DNA of 64,000 bases from Neoceratodus forsteri (Eukaryota > Chordata > Ceratodontiformes > Ceratodontidae): NCBI GenBank assembly GCA_016271365.2, contig JADMNL010000028.1, forward strand, positions 55,880,001-55,944,000, given 5' to 3'. Shown in pieces: positions 41,852 through 52,634 of the stretch (its first letter is position 1; every line of letters begins with the position of its first letter). A program made the position numbers and the translations under genes. The notes under the pieces were generated by a model. The model searched no databases and was not told where the DNA came from. It saw only the letters and a program-made list of their open reading frames with translations.

Positions 41852-43435
41852 ATGGCTACGTCTGAGAAACCCAAGAGAAAACCCGGGCCCACTGGGTTTC
41901 AACACGTAGTGAGTGTGGGGATGCCTTTGTTAAGGCAGACGCTCACACCACCTATGTTTACTGTCTGGGGTTTGACCACCTTGATTCAGACTGCCAAATT
42001 TGTAAGAATTTCCCAAAGGCCACCCTGGATAAGAGATTGGGTAGGCTTAGGGAAAAGGAGTCCGAGAAGTCCGCTGATCCAGATGACCAGCCCGGTTCGG
42101 TTCCAACCGAACCTGAGGGAGTGCCCACTGACCTGGGCGATACTCCCTCGGGCAAAAGGAGAGCCAATCCTGAGGGGTCGGTTCCATCTAAGAAAAAGAG
42201 AAAATCGGCCGGTTCGGATCCAGAACCGCAACGTCCAACCACCAAGGAGATAGCCAGAGTGTTAAGTATTGTGGAATTGCTCCGTCCGGTTCCGTTCGAT
42301 CCGGCACCTCTCAGTAGGCGCTCAGTTCGGTCGGTTCCTCCGGTTCTGGAATATTGTCCGGATGAATATTATGAACTGGATTTGGAGGGGGAGGAAGATT
42401 ACAACTAAGATAATGATGGCGATGATGGTGTGGAAGGTCTGGATGAGCCCATTGAACCGGACATCTCCCCAGACAGACCTTCTAATGTTTCCCCTCCCAG
42501 GCTTTCTGAGTTCCTTTTCCACTATTTGTTCTACAAAAAGTTGCAGATGCCCTCCAGCTCCCTCTGGTTGAAGCTGTTGATGAACAGTCCAAAAGGCTGT
42601 CTTTTCCCCTCCATAAATCTTTTGGGAAACGGACACAAATTATTCTCCAGACACCAAATTCATTACCTCCTGTGGACAAGCGAATGGACAGGAGGTATAT
42701 GCTGTCAGGCTCAGGTATGGATACTTGTTCCAACAATGCAGCCATGTTGGGGTCATGCAGGCTGCAGCCTGTGACAAGGCTAATATACTTTTGGCTTCAC
42801 ACCCCCCAGACAAAGACTCTAGGAAGGTGGATGCTATGGCCAAAACACCGTACTTGGCATTCTCCTTGGGACTCAGGCAGGTAAACTATATGGCCTGCAC
42901 ATCCAGATACCAGAAGTCCAGATGGGATACTGTTCTGGAACTGGCTAAACAGGCTTCCCCCCAGCTAGCCAAGGAGCTGGAGGAGGTGGCTGCTGATGGG
43001 ACTGAGGCATCTAAGATCCAGTTTCATGCTGCTGAGGACTCAAATGATGTGTCATCACGAGTCATGGCTACATCTGTGTCTTTTCGGAGATTTGCTTGGT
43101 TCAGATGTACTAGCCTCTCACAGGACACCCAGGCTAAGGCCATGGATTTCCCTGTGGTGAGTAATTCTTTGTTTGGGGAGCAGACAGATAATTACATGAA
43201 AAAGATGGATGACTACAGGACCACCTACAGGAGTGCACAGGCCAAGGAAAGGCAGGCAACTCCTCAAAAGCAGCAGTCTAGGGGCAGGGGCAGGCCTTTT
43301 CACAATCCTTTCTACCAGGCACAGGCCTGCTCTCCTTTTCCTCAGAGGGGGTTCTTCAGATGGAGAGGCAGAAGGGGGATGAGCATGGCTGCATCCTCCT
43401 CCCAATCTAAGGCTCTTGTGAAGAAGACACCCTGA
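41852..43435 (+). pseudogene. DIRS Gag-like protein
   Basis: Start codon at 41852, then a frame change. In the main frame (41944-42408) a zinc-finger-like stretch YVYCLGFDHLDSDCQICKN is followed by RLGRLREKE and a charged K/R/E/P-rich region. After a stop at 42406 and shifts, the 3' part (42725-43435) has AFSLGLRQVNYMACTSR, RRFAWFRCTSLSQDTQAKAM and a QSRGRGRPF basic tail, matching DIRS1 Gag-like ORFs. It should bind RNA/DNA and form the particle core. The ending overlaps closely with the following RT frame. Confidence 0.82.
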
Positions 43436-43436
43436 T

Positions 43437-43713
43437 GTGTCAGCCCGGGTCGACTCCTCTATTCCAGTAGAAGACAGGCTGGCTTACTACTTCCAGGCCT
43501 GGAAGTCTGTTACCACAGACAAGTGGGTCCTGGAGGTAGTAAGCCAGGGACTGGTCCTCAGTTTCAAAAAATTTCCAAAGCTGAGGGTCAGGTCTTTCCA
43601 CCTGCAACATTTCCGAAACCACTGCCCTAGAGGCAGAGGTTTCCTCTCTGCTGGCTCTCAGAGCCATAGAGAGAGTTCCTACTCAGCAGAGGGGCAAGGG
43701 TCTGTACTCCAGA
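43437..43713 (+). pseudogene. DIRS RT N-terminal part (before CR1 insertion)
   Basis: RLAYYFQAWKSVTTDKWVLE is the conserved opening of DIRS1 reverse transcriptase. The domain then continues to about 43713, where the sequence changes abruptly to the CR1 3' tail; the CR1 is flanked by CCAGATA on both sides. The RT resumes at 49569. Confidence 0.88.
43707..43713 (+). repeat. Candidate target-site duplication of CR1 (left)
   Basis: CCAGATA occurs here and again at about 49569-49575, where the DIRS RT resumes. Its presence on both flanks supports a single CR1 insertion into the DIRS element, although CR1 often makes little or no duplication. Confidence 0.6.
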
Positions 43714-43815
43714 TAGAAACATAGAATTTGATGGCAGATAAGGACCGCTTGGCCCACCTAGTCTGCCCATTTCCATACCTAGTGGATAAGCTGCAGATCC
43801 CAGTTAACCAACAGC

Positions 43816-45280
43816 CTACTTCCTCCTACCCCCCACTAGAATTGCCTTATGTCTGTACCATGCATTCTTGAATTCCCCCACTGTTTTTGACTCTACGACC
43901 TCCTCAGGAATACTGTTCCATGTATCTACAACCCTCTCTGTGAAGAAATAATTCCTCACATTACCTCTGAGCCATCCCCCATCTTCAAATTGTGCCCCTT
44001 GTTTTTGCACATCTCTTTTCTGAAAGATGCTACCTCTTGGACTTTGTTGATTCCCTTGAGGTATTTGAAAGTTTCTATCATGTCCCCTCTACCTCCTTTC
44101 CTCTGAGGCTATACATCTTTAGTTCCTTTAGTCTTTCTTCATATGTCTTCTGATGCAGACCCTGCATCATTTTGGTTGCCCTCCTCTGACAGCCTCCACC
44201 CTGTCTATGTCTTTGCAGAGATGGGGTCTCCAGAACTGTACACAGTACTCCAGATGTGGTCTACTAACTGTCTGTACAGAGGGCCAACAACTTCCTGTTT
44301 TCTACTAGTGATGCCTCTCCCTATGCATCCCAGTATCCCCCAGCCCTCCTTACTGCCTTCTCACATTGCTGGCCCACCTTTAGGTCATCTGATATGACTA
44401 CCCCCAGGTCCCTTTCCATTTTTGTTGTTGTCAGTATCTCACCCCTCATTGTGTACTCTTCCCCTGGGTTTTTGTTTCCCAGGTGCATTACTTTGCACTT
44501 CTTTGCATTGAATCGAAGCTGCCATACATTTGACCATTCCTCCAACCTTGCCAAGTCCCTTTTCATCCTTTCCACCCCACCTTGTGAATCAGCCCTGTTG
44601 CAGATCTTTGTGTCATCTGCAAAGAGACATACTTTCCCTTCCAGTCCCTCTGCAATGTCACTTATAAAGACATTAAAAAGGAATGGCCCCAGTACTGAAC
44701 CCTGCAGTACCCCACTAGTAACCCTCCTTTCTTCACTATGGACTCCATTTCCTATTATCCGCCAGTCCTGTTGTCCAACCAGTGTTTTATCCAGGCTACC
44801 ACCCTAGGACCCACTCCCAGGCTGGCTAATTTATTTATTAGTCTTTTTGTGCAGGACTGTGTCAAATGTCTTGCTAAAGTCTAGGTAGGCCATGTCCACA
44901 GCCCCTCCCTGGTCTATTGCTTTGGTCACCCAGTCAAAGAAATCAATTAGATTTGTCTGACGTGACCTTCCTGCTGTGAATCCATGCTGCCTTGGGTCCT
45001 GTGCCCCACTGGCCTCTAGGTACTCAACAATTCTTTCCTTCAGAAGTGAGTCCATTATTTTCCCTACCACTGAGGTCAAACTGACAGGTCTGTAGTTTCC
45101 TGCCTCTGTCTTGCTCCCACTTTTGTGAAGGGGAATCACATCCACCCTCCTCCAGTCCTCAGATACCACCCCATCCTCCCATGATTTATTAAAAAGGATA
45201 GTCAGTGGTGTTACTAGTTCTTCCCTTAGTTCTTTTAAAATTCTAGGGTGAATCCCATCAGACCACATTGCTTTATCCAC
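43816..45280 (-). pseudogene. CR1 ORF2 reverse transcriptase and C-terminus
   Basis: Segments on the minus strand: GIHPRILKELREELVTPL, NYRPVSLTSVVGKIMDSLL, HGFTAGRSRQTNLIDFFDW, VDMAYLDFSKTFDTV (motif A Asp, about 44885), FADDTKICN (about 44605, both catalytic Asp intact), WQLRFNAKKCKVMHLGN and the C-terminal FFTERVVDTWNSIPEEVV (about 43920). Frameshifts occur near 44830, 44580 and 44320. It is the polymerase that carries out target-primed reverse transcription. Confidence 0.94.
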
Positions 45281-45332
45281 CTTCAGTTTTAAGAGTTCTT
45301 TCAGAACCCTTTCTTCTGTGAAAGGAATAATA

Positions 45333-46310
45333 TCAACCCCTATCCAGAGTGCTTTTATTGACCGGATTAGGTATTTCCCCCTGCTTTTCCATTGTGAATA
45401 CTGAGCAGAAGTATTCGTTCAGTATCCCTGCTTTTTCACTTTTGCTCTCTGCCCAACCACCTTCCTCTTTGTTCAGGCTCAGTATCCCTGCCTTAGTCTT
45501 TCTTTGCTCCCTAATGTACCTATAAAAGGTTTTATCCCCCTTCTTAACTGAGTTGGCTATCTTTTCCTCGGTTTGGGCCTTTTCTATTCTGACTGCCTTA
45601 CCCACTTCCTTCTGCTTTAACTGGTACAGTTCTCTGTACTGCTCCTTCTATGTTTCCTTATACTTCCTGAATGCTATCTTTTTTTCACTTACCTTCCTCG
45701 ACACTTCTTTTGAGAACCATAGTGTTTTTTTCTTTCATTTTGATTTGTTTATTTGCTTCACACAAAGACTTGTTGCCTCTGTGGTGGCGGTTTTGATGTT
45801 TCCTCATTGTTGCTCCACCCCGCTTTCTTGCCTGTTTGCTAGTGCTTTTCTGAGGCACTCTCCCATTTTGACAAAATTAGCCCCCTGAAGTCCAGTACCT
45901 TCACTTTTGTGTGGCTTGACTCTACAGCTCAGTTTATCGTGAACCACACTGTTTGTGGTCGCTTGTTCCCAGATTGCTACCCACTTCAAGATCAGAGATC
46001 CTCTCTCCATCCCCATTTGAGAGCACCAGGTCCAAGATTGCTCTGTCCCGAGTGGGTTCCAAAACTAGATGTCTGAGGCATGCCCCCTGTAGGGCATCGA
46101 GAATGGCCCTGCTCTTGGATGTGGCTGCAGCAATGGTGCTCCAGTCAACATCTGGCATATTCAGGTCCCCCATCAGCAATATCTCCCCTTTCTCTGCCAT
46201 CCCAAGGATGCCTTCTATCATTTCCTTGTCCATTTCCTCCCCCTGAGACGGGGGTCTGTACACAACCCCTGTGCGGATTGTGGAGCCATTTCCAGTCTCC
46301 AGGGTGACCC
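45333..46310 (-). pseudogene. CR1 ORF2 endonuclease domain and linker
   Basis: The domain has YRPPSQGEEMDKEMIEGIL, LLMGDLNMPDVDW, LEPTRDRAILDLVLSNGDG and LGTSDHKQ (catalytic Asp-His), matching the CR1 endonuclease. The linker to the RT (45605-45333) has EEKIANSVKKGDKTFYRYI and VFTMEKQGEIP. The frame is interrupted between about 45800 and 45620. The N-terminal endonuclease half (46310-46700) is poorly preserved and includes a CTC repeat near 46380. Confidence 0.88.
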
Positions 46311-46757
46311 ACAGTGTCTCCTCTCCTCCCTGTTTACCCTTTAGTTCTGTTACTTTATCCCTTCCCTTACATAGAGAGCTCCTCCTCCTCCTCCTCTTCT
46401 TCCCTCCCTGTCCCTCCTGTAGATTGTGTACCCTGGTATGTTGACATATCAGTCATGGTTCTCTGTGTACCATGTTTCTGTGACTGCCACAATGTCTAGG
46501 CATCCTCTTCCATCAAGGCCACCATTTCAGGGAGCTTTTACCTAGACTATGGGCATTGGTACTCATCACCCTCCATTTTTTTATGGCTTTATTTCTTTTT
46601 GCCCCATCCCTGTCCCTACTGCCTTTGTCTTTTTCTCCATTGACCCCAGCCCTTCTCCCTATCGACAGCTCTATTTTGGTGTTCACCTCACTAATTACCC
46701 TGATTTTTGGCGGGGAGCTAGGATTTCCCTTCTCCTCTTCAGCGCCTCCCTACATGG

Positions 46758-47545
46758 CTAGTTTAAATGCTTGCCACTGAAGCATTTAAACCTATCACCT
46801 AAGATCCTGGTTCCCCTCCAGGATAGATGCAGACCATCATGCCTGTATAGGCCTGCATCCCTCCAGGTGGAGCCCCAGTCCCCAATGAAGCCAAATCCCT
46901 GAGCTCTGCACCAGCTTTTCAACCAGTCATTGAATCCCATGGTGCGGAGTGCCCTAGCCTCATCCATGCCATAGACAGGTAGTACTTCCAAGAAAGTCAC
47001 TGTGTGTGCTACTTGTCTAAGTCCCTCCCCAACTCCACAAAGTCCTGTTGCACTGCTCTGATCCCATTATCAGCCAGGTCATTCGTCCCTAGGTGGATAA
47101 TGACATCCAGCTCCCTCCCCCTTGCCACTGCTCCCTTGATCCTGAGGATTCATTTCCTGCCCCTCCAAGCCTTGGCACTGGGCAGGCACCTTACCTCCCT
47201 TTTCCCTCCCTTCCCAGTTCTACCCCCTAACAATTGAGTCCCCCACCAGGAGTTGTTTCCTTCCCCTGTGGGGTCCTGGGCCACCCTCCTGTGGGTCTCC
47301 ATTTTGGAGGTTCCCAGCATCCTCCTTGGTCTCCACTGCAGGTGCCTCTGAGGTAGTGGCGGTGGCCTGGGTGGTCTCTGGATGGGGGAGCAGGCTTCCT
47401 GAATCCTTGCCAAGTCAGCATGGAGATGAACAACCTCCTCCCTCAGACCAGAGAGGTGACTGCAAATAGGGCAGCAATGCAGTTTCCAGAATGTCTCCCA
47501 GAAGACTGCTGCTCCACAGCCAGTGCATTGCACCACTCCCCACAT
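46758..47545 (-). pseudogene. CR1 ORF1 with zinc-ribbon and SGNH esterase
   Basis: The N-terminal part (about 47545-47430) has VQCTGCGAAVFWE and HCCPICSHLSGLREEV, paired cysteines like a zinc ribbon. The esterase domain shows LLVGDSIVRG (catalytic Ser in GDS), VIIHLGTND (oxyanion residues) and LYRHDGLHLSWRGT with the Asp-x-x-His dyad (46758-47000). ORF1 of vertebrate CR1 elements encodes such an esterase; its substrate is unproven. A Pro/Arg-rich linker separates the two parts. Frameshifts lie near 47230 and 47010. Confidence 0.86.
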
Positions 47546-47974
47546 GTCTGTGTCCCTTCCAGTTACAGATGCTTTTTTGTTTTTTGTTTTTGTTTTAGTG
47601 TGTGCAAGCTTGTGAGTGTCTCTACCCCCTATTCACTGTGCTGTGCCTTTAAGGATATGAACAGGCGTATGTTGTTAGCAGTTTTGAGGAAGTGATGTCA
47701 GAGCCCCTGCTATAAAGGAAGTTATGCACTTGGGGTGGGTGAGGTGAGGGGAAGTGGGTGGAGTAAACCCATGCTGTCCAGAAACAATCACCTACAACTC
47801 TTACCCTCCACCCCAGGGAGTGCCTTCCTTCCTTTCAGACACCTATTTCACAAAGGCTAAGTAACAAGGTCTAGTCACAACTGACTGCAAATATCTCCCA
47901 GCTACAGTTCCTCCCAGGCAAATTAAAGTTAAAACTAAGAAAAGTCCACCCCAAAAACAGAATCAATACTATTT

Positions 47975-48258
47975 ACTTACACACCTTAAAAACCTCTGGA
48001 GCTCAGGCATTTTCTTATGCTGCCCCTACTATGTGGAATTCTCTACCTCATCGGATACGAAGCTGCCCGACCATTGAGAGTTTTAAGTTAGAATTAAAAA
48101 CTTATTTATTTAAACAGGCATATGGAGAGTGATTTTATTGTGATTATATTGTTATTGTTGTTTTATGTTATATGTATGTATTTAATTGTTTTATTTGTAC
48201 AGTGCTTTGGCTTTGAAAAGCGCTTAAAAAATAAATTTTACTTACTTTTTTACTTACA
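47975..48258 (+). mobile_element. L2-like LINE 3' end fragment in CR1 5' UTR
   Basis: The coding tail reads LPHRIRSCPTIESFKLELKTYLF in a broken frame and is followed by GTACAGTGCTTTGGCTTTG, AAAAAGCGC and an A-rich tail ending TTACTTAC. The same 3' end (GTACAGTGCCCTGGCTTTG on the minus strand) closes the L2-like LINE at 57667. ATTTACTTACA before and TTTACTTACAG after may be a target duplication or a tail repeat. Confidence 0.8.
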
Positions 48259-48353
48259 GGTCCAAAAAGTAATAATTCAGTTCAGTGTAGTCTAGAAAAC
48301 AACCTCCTTGATTCAAGGAAGCTGTGGCTGCTTTCACACTCTCCTGTCTTCAA

Positions 48354-49568
48354 GTGAGAAGGAGACTGCAACTTCTCTGAGACAAAAAAAACATTTCAGC
48401 AAAAGAGGAATAAATAAAATCGGGCAAACAGTAATTTTGCTTAGCCTAATGATAAAAAGTCACAAAAATTTAAGCACCACCCGTAATAATTTCACAGAAG
48501 ATATACCCTGTAGGAAACACTTTGCTACAGAGAAAAATAAAGCAGTAACAGAAGATATACCTTGCAAAAGACAATTTGAATCAGAAGATTACAGCAGTAA
48601 TCTGTTAGCACACACATGTAGGCACACCTAGTAATAATGCAGCAGAAGGTATACCCAGCAACAGCAATTTGAATCAGAGAAAAATAAAGTAATAAAATGT
48701 TAGCAACAAACAGTAACAATCCCTGTGTGTACAGAATAAAAACAACAACACACAGTAAATCTGCCTAGCCAAAAGTCTTAATCCTTTCCCTTACTCTGGT
48801 AAAGCTCTTAGTTCTGTCCTTTCGAGCAAGCTAGAAGGAAAGAGCTCAGGTGAAGCTAGGTGCCTTGGCCAGCAAACCTAGCCTTCACCTCCAAGATATC
48901 AACTAACCTGACCTTTTAACCCTTCTTTCTGTTGGACGTTGCTGGCAGTTTGCCAGCTCCACCCCCAGATGCACACCTAATCCCCTGGAAGAGCTGTGGG
49001 AGGAAAGCAATTAGCTCCTTCAATGTGAGAAGGAGACTGCAACACCTCTGAGACAAAAAAAAAACTTTTCAACAAAAAATAAATAAATAAAATAGGAGCA
49101 AACAGTAATTTTGCTTAGCCTAATGATAAAAAGTCACAAAAATGTAAGCACCACCTGTAATAATTTCACAGAAGATATACCCTGTAAGAAACACTTTGCT
49201 ACAGAGAAAAATAAAGCAGTAACAGAAGATATACCTTGCAAAAGACAATTTTAATCAGAAGATTACAGCAGTAATCTGTTAGCACACACCTGTAGGTACA
49301 CCTTGTAATAATGCAGCAGAAGGTATACCCAGCAACAACACTTTGAATCAGAGAAAAATAAAGTAATAAAATGTTAGCAACACACAGTAACAATCCCTGT
49401 GTGTAAAAAATAAAAACAACAACACACAGTAAATCTGCCTAGCCAAAAGTCTTAATCCTTTCCCTTACTCTGGTAAGGTTCTTAGTTCTGTCCTTTCAGG
49501 CAAGCTAGAAGGAAAGAGCACAGGTGAAGCTAGGTGCCTTGGCCAGCAAACCTAGCCTTCCACCTCCA
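48354..49568 (-). repeat. Tandem about 671-bp units in CR1 5' UTR
   Basis: Unit 1 (48354-49024) and unit 2 (49025 to about 49568, partial) both begin GTGAGAAGGAGACTGCAAC and share GCAGAAGGTATACC, AACCCAGCAACA and CAGTAAATCTGCCTAGCC, at about 92-95% identity. They sit at the 5' end of the minus-strand CR1. Tandem promoter-bearing monomers are known in mouse L1; finding them here suggests, by inference, a similar design. Each unit has many ATAAAA/AATAAA motifs. Confidence 0.85.
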
Positions 49569-50990
49569 CCAGATATCTCCTTACCCCAAACAAGACAGGG
49601 GAGTGGCGGCACATCCTAGATTTAAGATACTAAAACAAGCACCCAGTCAAGCCAAGATTCAGAATGGTGACTCTGGAAGTAAATCTTAACTCTCTGAGGC
49701 CAGGGGACTGGCTAGCCTCCCTGTACCTCAAGGATGCCTACTTTCACATTCCCATCAGGTGATCCCACAGAAAGTACCTCAGGTATGAATTGCCTTCAGG
49801 CCATCATCAGTTCAGAGCAATGCCCTTCAGACTAACATCAACACCAAGGGTGTTCACAAAATGCCTAACAGTAGTAGTGGCCTTTCTAAGGAGACAAAAC
49901 ATTTCCATTTTTCCATACCTGGATGACCGGCTCATTGAGGGGCAGTCCTCAGACCAAGTCAAGTCAAAACAGCAAGTGACACAACAATTGCTCACTTCTC
50001 TGGGATTCCTCCTCAATCTTCCAAAGTCAGTTCTCAAACCAGTGCAACTCCTGACCTTCATAGGAATAGAGTTGGACACTGTCCAAGCAAAAGCTTTTCT
50101 TCCTCTGGCAAGGGTAAAGGCCCTTACAGACCTGGCTTCTTCTTTCTGCCTTCTGGTGTCTCGACCAGCAAGGCATTTTCTTCAGCTCCTGGGCCACATG
50201 GCAGCTTCCACTGCAGTGGTGCAGGGAGCCAGATTTCAGATGAGGGACATTCAGTTCCATCTGAGGTCCTTTTGGTCTCAGAAAATCCTCAAACCAAACT
50301 GATTCCAGTGACTCAGACTCTGATCCAGGCTCTCCAATGGTGGTTGGATCAGGACAACCTCAGACAAGGAGTCCCATTCATCACCCAGACTCATTCTGTG
50401 GTGTTAACCATGGATGCTTCTCTCCTGGGATGGGAAGCACACTTGGGAGCCCTCACAGCACAGGGAGTGTGGTCTCCTCAGGAATCTCTACTTCATATCA
50501 ATCTTCTGGAACTCAGGCAGTGTACCTGACTCTTCAGCTTTCTTGGACTCAGTACAGAACAAGGTAGTTCAGGTCAGATAGACAACACCACCACCATGTG
50601 GTACATCAACAAGCAGGGAGGCACTCAATCTACGGCCTTGTGCATGGAAGCCATTAAATTATGGTCTCTGGCTTATTCCCTGCAGACATCTCTGGTAGCA
50701 GTCCACCTTCCAGGGAAGGACAATGTGCTAGCAGATGCTCTGAGCAGGATACCGCAGGGCCATCATGAATGGTCCCTGGATCCCTTAGTGTTGAATGTAA
50801 TTTTCTCAAGATGGGGCACTCCAGAGGTAGATCTCTTTGCAGCCCCAGACAATCATCAACTTCCTCTCTTCTTTTGCAGACCCCCAGTCATGGGCTCAGT
50901 CCCCATGGATGCTCTAGTTCTGGAATGGGAGGGGAAATTCCTGTATGTCTTCCCCCCTTTCCCCTATTGTTCAAGGTTCTGGTCAAGATA
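49569..50990 (+). pseudogene. DIRS RT and RNase H, after CR1 insertion
   Basis: RT motifs: SLRPGDWLASLYLKDAYFHI (catalytic Asp of motif A, about 49690), MPFRLTSTPRVFTKCL and ISIFPYLDDRLIEGQ (YLDD, about 49895). The palm/thumb then reads LGFLLNLPKSVLKPVQ. RNase H follows: MDASLLGWEAHLGAL (first Asp, about 50410), LLHINLLELR, TTTMWYINKQGGTQS and DALSRIPQG (about 50730-50760). Frameshifts occur at about 50300, 50530 and 50990. It acts on DIRS RNA to make a single-stranded, then circular, DNA. Confidence 0.92.
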
Positions 50991-51181
50991 AGGTCACAAT
51001 CATGTAGTGATCCTGATTGCACCAGACCGGGCCAGGCAGCCTTGGTATCTTCTATTGCTGTCCCTTGCAGTCCATCTTCCCCATCTCTTCCCAAGAAACA
51101 CAATCTGTTAACCTCCTCTCAGGGAGGATATGGTACCCCAACCTTCGGTCTCTCAACCTCAAGGTGTGGCTCTTGAAGAGT

Positions 51182-52205
51182 TAGAATATGCAAGTCTGCA
51201 TCTGTCTCAGGGAGTGCTGGATATTCTCAAAGCCTCTTGAAAACCTGCCATCAGAAAAACTTATAATTCCAAATGGAAAAGATTCAGTATTTGGTGTTCC
51301 AATAGGGGTGTCTCACCAGATACTGCTGATTTGGCTACAGTTCTGGATTATATGGTTCATCTTAATGGCTTAGGCCTCAGGCCAGCCACTCTGAAAGTTC
51401 ACTTAGCAGCTATCTCTGCATTCCTGTCAGTGGGGAAGGCTTCCTCCCTGCCATCTCACCCTGTTTTCTGTAAGTTCTTTAAAGGTTTGCTCCATACCAA
51501 CCCTCCCTTTAAGGATCCTACTCCTGCTTGGGATCTTAATTTTTGCATTGCTCAGCTTATGCAACCCCCTTTTGAGCCTTTGGCTTCAGCAGAACTTAAG
51601 TACTTGACTTGGAAAACTGTGTTCCTGGTAGCTATCACTTCTGCCAGGTGTATCAGTGAATTACAAGCTCTGTCAGTGGAGCCTGATTTTATCTCATTCC
51701 ATAGAGATAAGGTGGTCCTTAGAACCAACAGGAGGTTCTTACCCAAGGTGGTTTCAGATTTTCATCTGAACCAGTCCATGTCTCTTCCTGTGTTCTTCAC
51801 TGATCATTCTTCTTCAGGAGAGAGAGATTACACATTTTCAAAGTTAAGAGGGCACTTAGCTACTACATTGAACGCACTAAGGCACTTAGGTTTGACTGTC
51901 CTCAGTTGTTTCTCACTTATGGGGAAGTGGGAAAGGGTAAACCTGCTTCTAAGAGAACTATTGCCAGGTGGATTGTCTCTTGTATACAATTCTGCTATGA
52001 AAAGCTAGGCAAAATACCCCCCTTCAGGCCTGAGGGCTCATTCGACGAGTGGTACAGCTGCTTCGCTGGCTGCTGCCAGAGATATACCCTTACTAGACAT
52101 ATGCAAAGCAGCCACCTGGAAAACAGTCCATACATTCATCAAGCATTACTCTCTGGATATCCAGGCTAGGAGTGATGCTAGGGTTAGCACAGCAGTACTG
52201 CGGAG
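51182..52205 (+). pseudogene. DIRS tyrosine recombinase, catalytic arginines lost
   Basis: The N-terminal core-binding part includes FGVPIGVSHQ/ADLATVLDYMVHL-type sequence and AISAFLSVGKASS. The catalytic part has the sequence AITSARCISELQAL (about 51640), where Box I Arg (normally three before the Glu) is Cys; LRAHSTSGTAASLA (about 52030), where the HxxR Arg is Ser; and HTFIKHYSLD (about 52133) with the nucleophilic Tyr. A stop at 52006 and two compensating shifts between 51900 and 52020 break the frame. In active elements it inserts the circular DNA. This copy cannot be active. Confidence 0.9.
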
Positions 52206-52254
52206 CCTATTCCCAAAATAGGTTCGGTACCCTCCTCCTTGGAGGTACTGCTTG

Positions 52255-52365
52255 GTAGTCTGCTTATGTCAGAATACAGGAAGAGTTTGTGTTGTTTGAA
52301 GAAAAAATTACTCACCTTAGGAACTGTGTTTCTTCTAATGGAGTCTTGCCGTATTCTAACATCCC
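52255..52365 (+). repeat. DIRS internal complementary region
   Basis: The first half (GCTTATGTCAGAATACAGGA...TTGTTTGAA) is the reverse complement of the left terminus at 41302-41340; the second (GAAAAAATTACTCACC...TCTTCTAATGGAGTCTTGCC) is the reverse complement of the right terminus at about 52770-52830. Together they match the junction of the two ends, the structure that templates the circular DIRS intermediate. Sequence agreement is about 85-90%. Confidence 0.92.
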
Positions 52366-52634
52366 TCCCTGCCTCCCTTCTCAGAACCTGGTTTTTGGGA
52401 AGTGGGCTTGCAGGTACAGTGTTGTACCTTAGGGGTGTACTTGACACTCCCCCCTTTTAAAAAAGGGGGAGTGGGTTCTGTTTATGTTGTTTTTTGTAGT
52501 TATGTTTGTTCACTACCTGGTTATTGTTTTGGGGTTCTTGATCTGAGTCTTTTGGGACCCAAATAAATTGGTTGCCTGTTGGCTAGTTTAGTTACAATTT
52601 CCACCTAGAAGGTGTAGTTAGTTAGTATGAGCTC

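Larger units (their letters stand above)
43714..49568 (-). mobile_element. Nearly full-length CR1 LINE inside DIRS
   Basis: On the minus strand the element runs 5' (about 49568) to 3' (43714). It has two 5' tandem UTR units of about 671 bp, ORF1 with zinc-ribbon and esterase motifs (about 47545-46758), ORF2 with endonuclease and reverse transcriptase (about 46700-43816) and a 3' end ATTCTATGTTTC. An L2 3' end is inserted in its 5' UTR (about 47975-48258). All ORFs are broken by a few shifts and stops. Its good preservation relative to the copy at 14315 makes it the younger CR1. Confidence 0.92.

Noticed and set aside
50740..51176. Overlapping plus-strand frames after the DIRS RNase H as a separate gene
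   Set aside because: They align with the RNase H end and linker of DIRS elements in shifted frames, so they are parts of one broken polyprotein.
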